Shown here one piece after another: positions 54,488-63,450 of a DNA stretch of 64,000 nucleotides. The position numbers and the translations under genes are program-made. Position 1 is the stretch's first letter, and the number at the start of each line of letters is the position of its first letter. The notes beneath the pieces were generated by a model. That model did not search any database. It was not told where the DNA came from and saw only the letters and a list, made by a program, of their open reading frames with translations. Source of the DNA: Pseudooceanicola spongiae (GTDB taxonomy: Bacteria > Pseudomonadota > Alphaproteobacteria > Rhodobacterales > Rhodobacteraceae); NCBI RefSeq assembly GCF_014899185.1, contig NZ_CP045201.1, positions 4,255,501 through 4,319,500 of the forward strand, given 5' to 3'.

Positions 54488-55245
54488 TACACGATCCCCT
54501 TCTCTTTGAGTTTGGCAACCAGTTCATCAACCGACTTGACGATGATGCCCGCGCTGCGGGTTTCCGGCTCGGAGGTCTTGACCACTTGCAGGCGCGGCGT
54601 CACGTCGACGCCCAGCTCTTCGGCGGTCTTCTCGTCCAGCGGTTTCTTCTTTGCCTTCATGATGTTGGGCAAGGAGGCATAGCGCGGTTCGTTCAGACGC
54701 AGATCGGCGGTGACGATCGCGGGCAGCTTGACCTTGACGGTCTGCAGGCCGCCGTCGACCTCACGGCTGACGGTGGCGAAATCGCCCTCGACATCCAGAT
54801 CGTTGGCGAAGGTTGCCTGCGACCAGCCGAGCAGCGCGCTCAGCATCTGGCCGGTGGCGTTCATATCGTTGTCGATCGCCTGTTTGCCGGCGATGACCAG
54901 ACCGGGCTGTTCGTCCCCGATGATCTTGGCGAGGATCTTGGCGACGGCCAGCGGTTCGATGTCCTGATGAACGTCGTCCGTGGCGATGACCAGAATGGCG
55001 CGATCCGCCCCCATGGCCAGCGCGGTCCGCAGGGTTTCCTGCGCCTGTTTGACGCCGATGGAGACGACGATGACTTCCTCAGCCTTGCCGGCCTCTTTCA
55101 GACGGATCGCCTCTTCGACGGCAATCTCGTCGAATGGGTTCATCGACATCTTCACATTGGCAAGATCGACCCCGCTGCCATCCGCCTTGACGCGAACTTT
55201 AACGTTATAGTCGATCACGCGTTTGACAGGCACCAGTACCTTCAT
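54487..55245 (-). CDS. etfB: electron transfer flavoprotein beta subunit
   Basis: A 252-aa AMP-binding subunit. The start [20 protein letters not shown] is typical; the ETF signature is [25 protein letters not shown]. It is translated with etfA. An 11-bp hairpin (55279-55304) lies upstream in its leader. Confidence 0.97.
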   Translation of the reverse strand: MKVLVPVKRVIDYNVKVRVKADGSGVDLANVKMSMNPFDEIAVEEAIRLKEAGKAEEVIVVSIGVKQAQETLRTALAMGADRAILVIATDDVHQDIEPLAVAKILAKIIGDEQPGLVIAGKQAIDNDMNATGQMLSALLGWSQATFANDLDVEGDFATVSREVDGGLQTVKVKLPAIVTADLRLNEPRYASLPNIMKAKKKPLDEKTAEELGVDVTPRLQVVKTSEPETRSAGIIVKSVDELVAKLKEKGIV

Positions 55246-55603
55246 CTGCGGTCACTCCCCTAGTTTTTTCCACTCTGCGATCTGTGCCGGATTCGGCGCA
55301 GATCAATCAGTCTCAGGCACTTTGATATAATCTTGCGCCCAGTCGTGACAGGACAAAACAGACTTTCCATAGCCTTGCAACGTCACGTTTTATTCCGTCA
55401 TGCGGGGGTTATTCTGCAATGCGGCAGCATGATGCGCAACCCCTGTCTCTTGATGCGCGCCGCGCATGGCGGGCTGGCGCGCGCAAATCGCCGCCATTCT
55501 TGCGGCGCGTCGCATTCAGCGCGCATTGCGTCGGCTGGGCGGTGCGGAAATTTGCCATGGTGGTAAAGCTGGCGGCAGATCATCCAATCAGGAACCCTGC
55601 GTC
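55246..55603. promoter_or_regulatory. etfBA / DMGDH divergent region
   Basis: 358 bp with no gene. Contains a hairpin (GATCTGTGCCG 55279-55289 and CGGCGCAGATC 55294-55304, one G-U) close to etfB, and a TATAAT (55326-55331) in the middle that could be a -10 box for the plus-strand gene, without a clear -35. The plus-strand leader of the DMGDH-like gene is long (about 270 bases). Confidence 0.45.
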
Positions 55604-58093
55604 ATGAAATCCCACGTCAAAGCTCTCGTCGTCGGCGGCGGCGCCGTCGGCACCTCCATCGCCTATCACCTCGCGGCTGCGGGCTGGGATGACGTGATGC
55701 TGCTCGAACGCGATGAGCTGACCTCCGGCTCGACCTGGCACGCCGCCGGTCTGCTGCCGCTGTTCAACATGAGCTATGCGACGACCCATATCCACAAATA
55801 CTCGGTCGAGTTCTACAAGTCGCTGGAGGCCGAGACGGGCCTGAACGCCGGTTTCTCCATCGTCGGCAACCTGCGCATGGCGCAGACGCAGGACCGCATG
55901 GATGAATACATGCTCTACGCCTCGACCGCCGAGACTGCTGGTGTCCCCTATGAGTGGCTGACGCCCGCGCAGATGAAATCCCGCTGGCCGCTGCTGAACA
56001 CCGAAGACCTGAAGGGCGCGATCTTCCACCCCACCGACGGCTATATCAACCCCGCCGACGTCACCATGGCGATGGCCAAGGGGGCGCGTCAGCGCGGCGT
56101 GCTGATCGAGCGTAAATGGCAGGTCGACAGCTACACCTGGACCGGTTCGGAATGGCAGGTCGGCGTCACCAAGATGGTGGAAAAGGGCGGCAACCTTGTC
56201 GCCTCTGAGGAAACCGCGATCATCACCGCCGAACATGTCGTCACCGCCACCGGCAACCACGCACAGCGCACCGCGCGCCTGCTCGGTCTGAAAACCCCCG
56301 CGATCCCGGTCGAGCATCAGTTCATCGTGACCGAGCCTGATCCCGCCCTCGTCGAGTTCCGCAAGACCAACCCCGAACACCCGGTCCTGCGCGACGCCGA
56401 CGCCAAATGGTACGTGCGCGAAGAACGCGGCGGCTGGATCCTCGGCCCGTATGAGCGCAACGCCCCCGCGCGCTTCCGCTACGGCGTGCCCGACAGCTTC
56501 CGCGCCGACCTCTTCCCCCTCGATCTGGAGCGGATCGAAGAGGAATACATGTCGATGATCCACCGCCTGCCGACCTCCGAAACGGTTGGCCTCAAGGACG
56601 ATTTCAACGGCCCGATCTGCTACACCCCCGACGGCAACCCGCTGATCGGCCCCGCGCCCGGCCTGCGCAACATGTGGCTGGCCGAGGGGTTTTCCTTCGG
56701 GATCACCGCCGCGGGCGGCACCGGCTACTACCTCGCCCAGCTGATGACCCAGGGCGAGGCCGAGATCGACATGGCCTCCCTCGACCCCAAACGCTACGGC
56801 AGCTGGATGACCTCCGAATACGCCGTGCAGAAGAACGAAGAAGCCTATGAGCATGTCTTCGTCCTGCACCACCCCGATGAGGAGCGTGAGCGTGCCCGTG
56901 CCCTGCGCACCTCGCCCGCCTACGACCGCCAAGCGGCAAAAGGCGCGCAATTCGGCGCCGTCAACGGCTGGGACCGCCCGAACTACTACGCGCCGATGGG
57001 CTTTGACGACCACGCATCGCGCAGCTTCCGCCGTGGCGGCTGGTGGCAATACGCGGTGGAGGAAGCCAAGGCGATCCGCGAAACCGTCGGTCTGGTCGAC
57101 GCCACCGCCTTCACCAAGCACGTCGTCAAGGGCCCCGGCGCGACCGCCTTCCTCGACTGGTTCACCTGCAACAAACTGCCGAAAGTCGGCCGCATCAACC
57201 TGACCTACGCGCTGACCTCCGCCGGGACGACCCGCACCGAATACACCATCGTGCGGATTTCCGAGGACAGTTATTACCTCGTCTCCGCCGGGGCATGGAC
57301 GGCCTACGACGCCGACTTCCTGCGCAAAGCCGCCGAAGATAAAGCCCCCGAGTTCGGCTATATCGAGATCCAGGACGTCACCACCCAATGGGGCGTCTTC
57401 GCCATCGCAGGCCCGAAATCGCGCGAGCTGCTGAAATCGCTCATCTGCGACGCCGACCCCGAAACCGCCCTGTCGAACAAGCGCTTCCCTTGGCTCTCGG
57501 CGCGCGAGATCGAGCTTGGCATGGTCCCCGTCCGCGCCATCCGCGTCGCCTACACCGGCGAGCTGGGGTGGGAACTGCACCACCCGATCGAGATGCAGAA
57601 CCACCTCTGGGACATGCTGTTGAAAGCAGGCGAACCGCTCGGCCTCAAACTCGTCGGTGCCCGCGCGCAAAACTGGCTGCGTCAGGAAAAATCCTACCGC
57701 GCCTTCGGCAACGAGCTTGGCCGCGACGCCACGCCTTTGGAGGCTGACCTTCCCCGCTTCGTCGACCTCACCAAGGACTTCCACGGCAAGGCGGCGATGG
57801 AGGCCACCGGCATCCGCTCCAAATGCGTCACCCTGCTGATCGACGGCCCCGCCGACGCCGATCCCTGGGGCCGCGAGGCGCTGTATGACGGGCCCTCCAA
57901 GGTCGGGCGTCTGACCTCGGGCGGCTACTCCGTCGCCTTCGGCAAGAGCATCGGCATGGGCTACGTCAAACCCGAACTTGCGGTGCCGGGCACCAAACTG
58001 AAGGTGAAGATGTTCGACCAGCTCTGGGACTGCGAGATCACCGAGGACAGCCCCTACGATCCGACCAACGCCAGGATCCGCGTCTCGGAATAA
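55604..58093 (+). CDS. DMGDH/sarcosine dehydrogenase-like flavoprotein
   Basis: An 829-aa fusion of an N-terminal FAD oxidoreductase and a C-terminal GcvT-like folate-binding domain (about residues 440-829). Seen: GGGAVGTSIAYHL, His46 in TSGSTWHAAGL, which in this family carries covalent FAD, EGFSFGITAAGGTGYYLAQ, and the GcvT-like GELGWELHHP. Enzymes of this type oxidise dimethylglycine, sarcosine or related N-methyl compounds and donate electrons to ETF, whose genes are adjacent. Substrate not determined; choline/betaine breakdown is likely. Confidence 0.9.
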   Translation: MKSHVKALVVGGGAVGTSIAYHLAAAGWDDVMLLERDELTSGSTWHAAGLLPLFNMSYATTHIHKYSVEFYKSLEAETGLNAGFSIVGNLRMAQTQDRMDEYMLYASTAETAGVPYEWLTPAQMKSRWPLLNTEDLKGAIFHPTDGYINPADVTMAMAKGARQRGVLIERKWQVDSYTWTGSEWQVGVTKMVEKGGNLVASEETAIITAEHVVTATGNHAQRTARLLGLKTPAIPVEHQFIVTEPDPALVEFRKTNPEHPVLRDADAKWYVREERGGWILGPYERNAPARFRYGVPDSFRADLFPLDLERIEEEYMSMIHRLPTSETVGLKDDFNGPICYTPDGNPLIGPAPGLRNMWLAEGFSFGITAAGGTGYYLAQLMTQGEAEIDMASLDPKRYGSWMTSEYAVQKNEEAYEHVFVLHHPDEERERARALRTSPAYDRQAAKGAQFGAVNGWDRPNYYAPMGFDDHASRSFRRGGWWQYAVEEAKAIRETVGLVDATAFTKHVVKGPGATAFLDWFTCNKLPKVGRINLTYALTSAGTTRTEYTIVRISEDSYYLVSAGAWTAYDADFLRKAAEDKAPEFGYIEIQDVTTQWGVFAIAGPKSRELLKSLICDADPETALSNKRFPWLSAREIELGMVPVRAIRVAYTGELGWELHHPIEMQNHLWDMLLKAGEPLGLKLVGARAQNWLRQEKSYRAFGNELGRDATPLEADLPRFVDLTKDFHGKAAMEATGIRSKCVTLLIDGPADADPWGREALYDGPSKVGRLTSGGYSVAFGKSIGMGYVKPELAVPGTKLKVKMFDQLWDCEITEDSPYDPTNARIRVSE

Positions 58094-58098
58094 AGCAC

Positions 58099-58120
58099 AG
58101 GGCGGGGGAGACCCCGCCCT
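58099..58120. terminator. GC hairpin at the DMGDH 3' end
   Basis: AGGGCGGGG (58099-58107), GAGA loop, CCCCGCCCT (58112-58120). It sits between convergent genes and has no T-run. Confidence 0.55.
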
Positions 58121-58865
58121 AGGCCTGCCGCGCGTGAAACCTCTGGCGGTGCCGCTGCATCAGCGCAGGGTCAGGCAGCGAGCGTTCCGGCATGCTCAGC
58201 CGGTCACTGTCGACCCGCTGCAACTGGCGGCGCGCCTCGGGCGGGACATCCGCCGCGATCACCATGCGATAGTCATCGTCAAAGGTGATCAGATGCCGGT
58301 CAAACGCCCGGTCATGCAGCGCGTTCAGCGCAATGCCGTTGCGCGGGTTCACCCGGACACTCGCATCCTCGGCCCAGCCGACGATATGGCTCGCCGTGAT
58401 CAGCCGTGCATCCTCGATCCCCGTCAGCGCGCAGCGGTTGCCGTAAGCGGTCAGGATCATCTCGCGGAAAAAGCTTTGCCCGATACGCTGGCGTACGGTC
58501 GCCGTGACGACGCGGTCCTGCCGCCCGGCAAAGGCCTCGGCCCGCTCTGCGAAGGTATTGGCTGGGGGCGCAGGGCTTTCCTGCCGCTCAAAGGCCAGAA
58601 GGACCTGCTCGGGATCGTTCAGGAACCGCGCTCAGACCCGCCTGTCGATGGCCGAGGCATTGGCCATGCCCTTTTGCGCCAAAGTCTCGTCCAGCGCGGC
58701 AAGGTTGGTCAGCTTCAGCGCCACCGCAGACGGCGTGCGCCCAAGCCGGGCCGCCAGCGCGATCACCTGCGGGTTGCGGCTGTGGAACTTGCCGAAGGCC
58801 AGCCGCAGGTACAGCGCCAGCGCCTCGGCCACCTCGGTTTCGCTCCAGTTGCGCCGCTCAGCCAC
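58119..58865 (-). pseudogene. HNH endonuclease gene broken by in-frame TGA
   Basis: The frame 58865-58119 is open except for one TGA at 58634-58632. N-terminal piece (77 aa, MAERRNWSETEVAEALALYL...GMANASAIDRRV) and C-terminal piece (starting near ARFLNDPEQVLLAFER and ending with an HNH-type core, TAYGNRCALTGIEDARLITASHIVGW and NGIALNALHDRAFDRHL) together resemble a full-length HNH protein of about 248 aa. From memory, homologs have Trp (TGG) where the stop lies, so one G-to-A change would explain it. The C-terminal part could still be translated from an internal ATG at 58460. Confidence 0.75.
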
Positions 58866-58967
58866 CTCAGGTCTCCGCCCCGTTCGCGGCCAGCTTGCCA
58901 GGGCGGGGCAGGGGGTTCAAGACATGGTTAACGGCGCGGCGCATTAACCTTTACCGGGGGCGCCTGC

Positions 58968-59011
58968 GCCGCACCGACGTGATACCGACGCAATACCGCC
59001 CTGATACCGAC
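58968..59011 (-). repeat. dispersed 11-bp-unit tandem element, copy C
   Basis: On the minus strand: GTCGGTATCAG, GGCGGTATTGC, GTCGGTATCAC and GTCGGTGCGGC in contiguous 11-bp register. Same unit as copies A and B but in the opposite orientation. It lies between the DadA-like gene and the HNH pseudogene. Confidence 0.75.
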
Positions 59012-59025
59012 CGTCGGAGTCGGCG

Positions 59026-60111
59026 TTAACCAAACCGCGCCGGGCTGAGCGCGGCAACCACGCTGGCGGGCAGCTCAGGGGCGTCTCCGGCCACCAGATC
59101 TGCGACCAGCTGCGACACCGCCAGCGCCGTCTGAAAGCCATAGCCGCCCTGCGCCGCGACCCAGACGAACTCCGGTACAGCGGCGTCGCGGCCCACCACC
59201 AGCGTGCGGTCGGGGGCAAAACTGCGCAGCCCCGCCCAGCTGTGTTCGACCCGGGTGACCTGCATCGTCACCATCGCCTCGAACCGCGCCAGCCCCTCGG
59301 CCAGCACCATGTCGTCGGCCCAGGAGTCCATCGGCTCCGAGGCATCCTCGTCCCCGGGCGAAACCAGCAACTTGCCCGCCTGTGGCTTGGCGTACCAGCC
59401 CTCGCCCACGGAATCGACAAAGGCCCAGGCGCTGCTGTCGAACCCCTCGGGCAGGGGCAGAACGGCCATGCTGCGCCGGAACGGCTGAATGCCCAAGGGC
59501 GTGATCCCGGCCATTTGCGCGACCCCGTCGGCCCAGGCCCCGGCGGCATTGACCAGCACCTGTGCGCGGTAGACCTGATCGCCGGCCTGCACCTCCCAGA
59601 CGCCGGAGTGGCGGATCGCCGTGACCTCAGCGCCGGTCTCCACCACCGCGCCACCCGCCCGCGCCCGCTTCAGCGCGTTCTGGATCAGCAGGTCGGTGTC
59701 GATGTCGCTGGTGTCGTGGCGCACAGCAGCGTGGCTCACAACCGATTGATCGAGCAGAGGAAACAGCGGCAACGCCTGCTCCACCCCGATCCGCTCCAGC
59801 CCCAGATCTGCGGCCTCACCCGCGAAGCAGGCCGCATCCTCATCGCGTCCCAGCAGCAGCATCGGGCGCGGCGACAGCACGCCGCCATCGCGCGTCGCCA
59901 GCGGTTCGGCGCTGGCATCGTTCAGCGCGCGCACCACGGCATTGCCATAGTCCTGCAGGAACATCGCGGCCGAACGCCCCGAGGCGTGATAGGCCAGCTG
60001 GCGTTCGCGCTCCAGCACCCGAACCGAGCCATGTGGCGCCAGATCGGCGGCGGCGGTGATGCCGGCCACGCCGCCGCCGATGATCAGCATATCCGTGTAA
60101 TTTTCGCTCAT
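59026..60111 (-). CDS. DadA-like FAD-dependent amine oxidoreductase
   Basis: A 361-aa member of the glycine/D-amino acid oxidase family. Seen: the dinucleotide fold LIIGGGVAGITAAADL at the N-terminus, a GRSAAMFLQDYGN segment, VNAAGAWAD, and the C-terminal FAD region WVAAQGGYGFQTALAVSQLVAD. It may oxidise an amino or N-methyl substrate. The start at 60111 (MSENYTDMLIIGGG) is favoured. Its gene lies beside the BMP transporter genes. Confidence 0.85.
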   Translation of the reverse strand: MSENYTDMLIIGGGVAGITAAADLAPHGSVRVLERERQLAYHASGRSAAMFLQDYGNAVVRALNDASAEPLATRDGGVLSPRPMLLLGRDEDAACFAGEAADLGLERIGVEQALPLFPLLDQSVVSHAAVRHDTSDIDTDLLIQNALKRARAGGAVVETGAEVTAIRHSGVWEVQAGDQVYRAQVLVNAAGAWADGVAQMAGITPLGIQPFRRSMAVLPLPEGFDSSAWAFVDSVGEGWYAKPQAGKLLVSPGDEDASEPMDSWADDMVLAEGLARFEAMVTMQVTRVEHSWAGLRSFAPDRTLVVGRDAAVPEFVWVAAQGGYGFQTALAVSQLVADLVAGDAPELPASVVAALSPARFG

Positions 60112-60166
60112 GCGCGGCATCCTTGCACAGGCCCGCCGCGTGAAACAGGCCCCGTCGCGTGAAAAA

Positions 60167-60194
60167 GCCCCGCCGGACATCTGTCCCGCGGGGC
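60167..60194 (-). terminator. intrinsic terminator of the BMP gene
   Basis: GCCCCGC (60167-60173) and GCGGGGC (60188-60194), extended inside by GGACA/TGTCC, then a T-run on the minus strand. It lies 30 bp past the BMP stop. Confidence 0.85.
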
Positions 60195-60224
60195 CCTTTA
60201 GTGGATGGGCGATAGGCCCGATCC

Positions 60225-61313
60225 TTAGTTCGGCAGCTCGGCGTCGATACCTTCGACGTAGAAGTTCATGCCGGCCAGCGTGCCGTCATCGGCGGTCTCG
60301 CCCTCGGCCAGCCAGTCAGAGCCGTCCTGCTTTTTCAGCGGGCCGGTGAAGGGGTGGTATTCACCGCTCTCGATCGACGCCTGCAGGGCTTCGGCCTCGG
60401 CCTTGACTTCAGCCGGAACGGCCGAGGTGATCTCGCCGATGCCGACCATGCCGGTGTTGATGCCTTCCCAGACGTTGTGGCTTTCCCAGGTGCCATCCAT
60501 CACGGCCTTGACGCGCGAGGTGTAGTAGGGCTCCCAGTTGTCGATGATCGAGGAGACGCGCGGCGACGGCGCGTATTCGATCATGTCACCCGCCTGACCG
60601 AAGCCGATGACGTTGCCCGCATCGCGGGCCGCTGCCAGAGGCGCGGTGGAGTCGGTGTGCTGGAAGATCACGTCAGCGCCCTGTTCGATCAGGGTGCGCG
60701 CCGCGTCGGCCTCTTTCGCCGGGTCCATCCAGGTGTAGAGCCAGATGACCTTGAACTGGACGTCCGGGTTCACCTTCTTGGCGTGGATATAGGACGAGTT
60801 GATGCCGCGCACGACTTCGGGGATCGGCACCGACGCGATATAGCCGATGATGTTGCTCTTGGTCATGCGGCCCGCAATGGTGCCCATGACGGCGCGGCCT
60901 TCATAAAAACGTGCCGAATAGGCCGAGACGTTCGGAGCCGTCTTGTAGCCGGTCGCATGTTCGAACTTCACGTTCGGGAACTTGGCGGCGACGTTGATCG
61001 TCGGGTCCATGTAGCCAAAGGAGGTCGTGAAGATCAGGTCCGCCCCCTCCAGCGCCATCTGGGTCATCGCGCGCTCAGAATCCGGGCCCTCGGCCACGTT
61101 TTCCTGATAGACCATGTCAACCTTGTCGGCGCCGATGGTCTCGACCATCTTCAGGGCGCTCTCGTGGTGGTGCTGGGTCCAGCCGCCATCGTTGATCGGG
61201 CCGACGTAGACAAAGCCGACCTTGACCTTGTCGTCCTGTGCCCAGGCGCCGGTGGCAGCCAGGCCAAGCGCCATGGCGGTGCCTGCAAGAAAGCTTCTTT
61301 TCTTCATTTTCAT
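60225..61313 (-). CDS. BMP-family ABC substrate-binding lipoprotein/periplasmic protein
   Basis: A 362-aa protein with a signal peptide (MKMKKRSFLAGTAMALGLAATGAWA). The BMP/PnrA-like fold shows KVGFVYVGPINDGGWTQHH, DLIFTTSFGYMDPT, and ADVIFQHTDSTAPL. Relatives bind purine nucleosides. No lipobox Cys is evident, so it is periplasmic. A GGGGAG ribosome-binding site precedes the ATG at 61313. Confidence 0.93.
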   Translation of the reverse strand: MKMKKRSFLAGTAMALGLAATGAWAQDDKVKVGFVYVGPINDGGWTQHHHESALKMVETIGADKVDMVYQENVAEGPDSERAMTQMALEGADLIFTTSFGYMDPTINVAAKFPNVKFEHATGYKTAPNVSAYSARFYEGRAVMGTIAGRMTKSNIIGYIASVPIPEVVRGINSSYIHAKKVNPDVQFKVIWLYTWMDPAKEADAARTLIEQGADVIFQHTDSTAPLAAARDAGNVIGFGQAGDMIEYAPSPRVSSIIDNWEPYYTSRVKAVMDGTWESHNVWEGINTGMVGIGEITSAVPAEVKAEAEALQASIESGEYHPFTGPLKKQDGSDWLAEGETADDGTLAGMNFYVEGIDAELPN

Positions 61314-61366
61314 GATGTTCTCCCCATTAGAATGACGGCGTTTTGCCGCCCGAGTTTTGTGCGGCC

Positions 61367-62287
61367 TCATTGGGCCGCGTGGAACGTCTTGCCGAGCGAG
61401 GCCGGAGAGGCGCTGCGGCGGTTGGACATGATCACCAGAACGATGATCGTGATCAGGTAGGGTGACATGGAAAGGTATTCGACGGGAATCGCAATACCTG
61501 CCGCCTGCAGATTAAGCTGCAACACGGTGACACCGCCAAAAAGATAGGCACCCAGCAGCACGCGCCAGGGCTTCCAGCTGGCAAAGACCACCAGAGCGAG
61601 GGCGATCCAGCCGACACCGGCGGTCATGCCTTCGGTCCATTGCGGCACGCGCACCAGACTGACATAGGCCCCGCCGACCCCGGCGCAGGCCCCGCCGAAC
61701 ATGATCGCCAGCACCCGGATCCGCACCACCTTGTAGCCGAGCGCATGGGCCGCCTCGTGGTTTTCGCCCACGGCGCGCAGCACCAGCCCGGCGCGGGTGT
61801 ATTTCAGGAACAGCCAGACCAGCACCACCAGAAGGATGCCGAAATAGACCACCATATCGTGGCGGAACAGGATCGGCCCAAGCACGGGAATATCGCTCAG
61901 CAGCGGGATGTTCAGCTTGGGAATGACCGGCGGCTTGATCCCGACATAGCCCTGACCGATCAGCGACGACAGGCCCAGCCCGAACAGCGTCAGCGCCAGA
62001 CCACTGGCCACCTGATTGGCCAGCGCCACCTGCGTCAGCAGGGCAAACAGCAGCGACAGCCCCGCGCCCCCCACCGCCGCCGCAACAAAGCCCACGGCGG
62101 GCGAGCCACTGTGCACCGCGGCGGCAAAGCCGATGATCGCCCCGGTGATCATCATCCCCTCGACCCCAAGGTTCAGCACCCCGGCGCGTTCGACGATCAG
62201 CTCTCCCAAGGCCGCGATCATCACGGCCGTGGCCGCCACCATCAGCGAGGCCAGCAGCAGGATCGGATTGATTGCGCTCAGATCCAT
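61367..62287 (-). CDS. BMP-type ABC transporter permease
   Basis: A 306-aa permease with about eight to ten membrane helices. It has the characteristic ERAGVLNLGVEGMMITGA motif near residue 33 and LRAVGENHEAAHALGY, the coupling-helix region. It overlaps the upstream permease gene (TGATG), so the two are co-translated. Probable purine nucleoside importer subunit. Confidence 0.92.
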   Translation of the reverse strand: MDLSAINPILLLASLMVAATAVMIAALGELIVERAGVLNLGVEGMMITGAIIGFAAAVHSGSPAVGFVAAAVGGAGLSLLFALLTQVALANQVASGLALTLFGLGLSSLIGQGYVGIKPPVIPKLNIPLLSDIPVLGPILFRHDMVVYFGILLVVLVWLFLKYTRAGLVLRAVGENHEAAHALGYKVVRIRVLAIMFGGACAGVGGAYVSLVRVPQWTEGMTAGVGWIALALVVFASWKPWRVLLGAYLFGGVTVLQLNLQAAGIAIPVEYLSMSPYLITIIVLVIMSNRRSASPASLGKTFHAAQ

Positions 62288-63369
62288 CACGCCACCTCCC
62301 TCTTGGTCATCTTGATACGGTAATTCGTCAGCACATCGACGGCGAGCAGGAAGAACAGCAGCATCCCCTGCACCATCTGGATGGCGGCCGCCGGCAGCTG
62401 CAACCGGCTCTGCGCCACGTCGCCGCCGATATAGGTCAGCGCCATCAGCAGCCCCGCCAGAATGATGCCTACGGGATGCAAACGCCCCAGAAAGGCGACG
62501 ATGATCGCGGTAAAGCCATACCCGACGTTGAAGCTGAGGGTGATCTGTCCCGAGGGGCCCGCCACCTCGAACATCCCCGCCATGCCCGCAAGTGCTCCGG
62601 CCACGCCCATGCAGATCAGCACCAGCCGCGCCGGTTTCACACCCGAGAACTTCGCCGCCCGTGGTGCCTCTCCGGTCAGACGGATCTGAAAGCCCAGGAT
62701 ATGCCGGTTCAGCAGGATATAGCTGAAGATCGCCGCGATAAACGCCGCCGCCACGCCCCAGTGCATGCCCGTCCCGGCAATCAGCTCACCGTTGAAGGCC
62801 GCCGGATACTGCTGCAGATTGCGCGATCCCGGAAAGCCATAGCCTTCGGGGTTCTTCATCAGCCCCAGTGCCATCGAGGCCAGCAACTGCTCGGCGACAT
62901 AGACCAGCATCAGCGACACGAGGATCTCGTTGGTGCCGAATTTCACCTTCAGGATCGCCGGGATCATCGCCCAGGCCCAGCCCCCCAGTGCCCCCGCGAT
63001 CACCATCAGCGGAAAGATGTACCAGGCGTCAAGCGGATAGAAGGCCAGCGCCACCCCCGCGCCACAAATGGCGCCGATGATATACTGCCCCTCGGCGCCG
63101 ATGTTCCAGATCCCGGCACGAAACCCCAGGCTCAGCCCCAGCGCGATCAGGATCAGCGGTCCACCTTTCACCAGCAACTGCGGGCGATAATAACTGGCAA
63201 ACTCGCCAAACAGCGGCTCCCAGAAGATCGTGCGGATCGCCACGACCGGATCCTTGCCAAGGGCGGCAAACAGCAGCCCCCCCGCAATCATCGTCACGAT
63301 CACTGCCAGCACCGGCGTGATATAAGACAGCGCCTTGGACGGCTGCGGCCGTTTCTCCAGCGTCAGCAT
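62287..63369 (-). CDS. BMP-type ABC transporter permease
   Basis: A 360-aa permease. Seen: GFRAGIWNIGAEGQYIIGAI, the counterpart of the GxEG motif, and RLTGEAPRAAKFSGV as coupling helix. About nine membrane helices. It forms a heterodimer with the downstream permease by family. Confidence 0.92.
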   Translation of the reverse strand: MLTLEKRPQPSKALSYITPVLAVIVTMIAGGLLFAALGKDPVVAIRTIFWEPLFGEFASYYRPQLLVKGGPLILIALGLSLGFRAGIWNIGAEGQYIIGAICGAGVALAFYPLDAWYIFPLMVIAGALGGWAWAMIPAILKVKFGTNEILVSLMLVYVAEQLLASMALGLMKNPEGYGFPGSRNLQQYPAAFNGELIAGTGMHWGVAAAFIAAIFSYILLNRHILGFQIRLTGEAPRAAKFSGVKPARLVLICMGVAGALAGMAGMFEVAGPSGQITLSFNVGYGFTAIIVAFLGRLHPVGIILAGLLMALTYIGGDVAQSRLQLPAAAIQMVQGMLLFFLLAVDVLTNYRIKMTKREVA

Positions 63370-63387
63370 CCCGCGCGCCCCCCAAAC

Positions 63388-63420
63388 TTCTTCTTGCTCA
63401 TCATATTCCCGCCGGAGGCT
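63388..63420 (-). repeat. short dispersed CCTCCGGCGG repeat, partial copy
   Basis: On the minus strand this reads AGCCTCCGGCGGGAATATGA then TGAGCAAGAAG. A close variant lies at 51588-51621. It is in the gap between the ATPase and permease genes. Confidence 0.5.
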
Positions 63421-63450
63421 CCCGCCGCCTCAGCCCGCGCACAGATGCGA

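Noticed and set aside
55580-57784. Open minus-strand frame of 734 codons opposite the DMGDH-like gene
   Set aside because: Antisense shadow; no ribosome-binding site or domain seen.
58632-58634. Selenocysteine decoding of the TGA in the HNH gene
   Set aside because: No stable SECIS-like hairpin follows the TGA, and the expected residue is Trp, not Cys.
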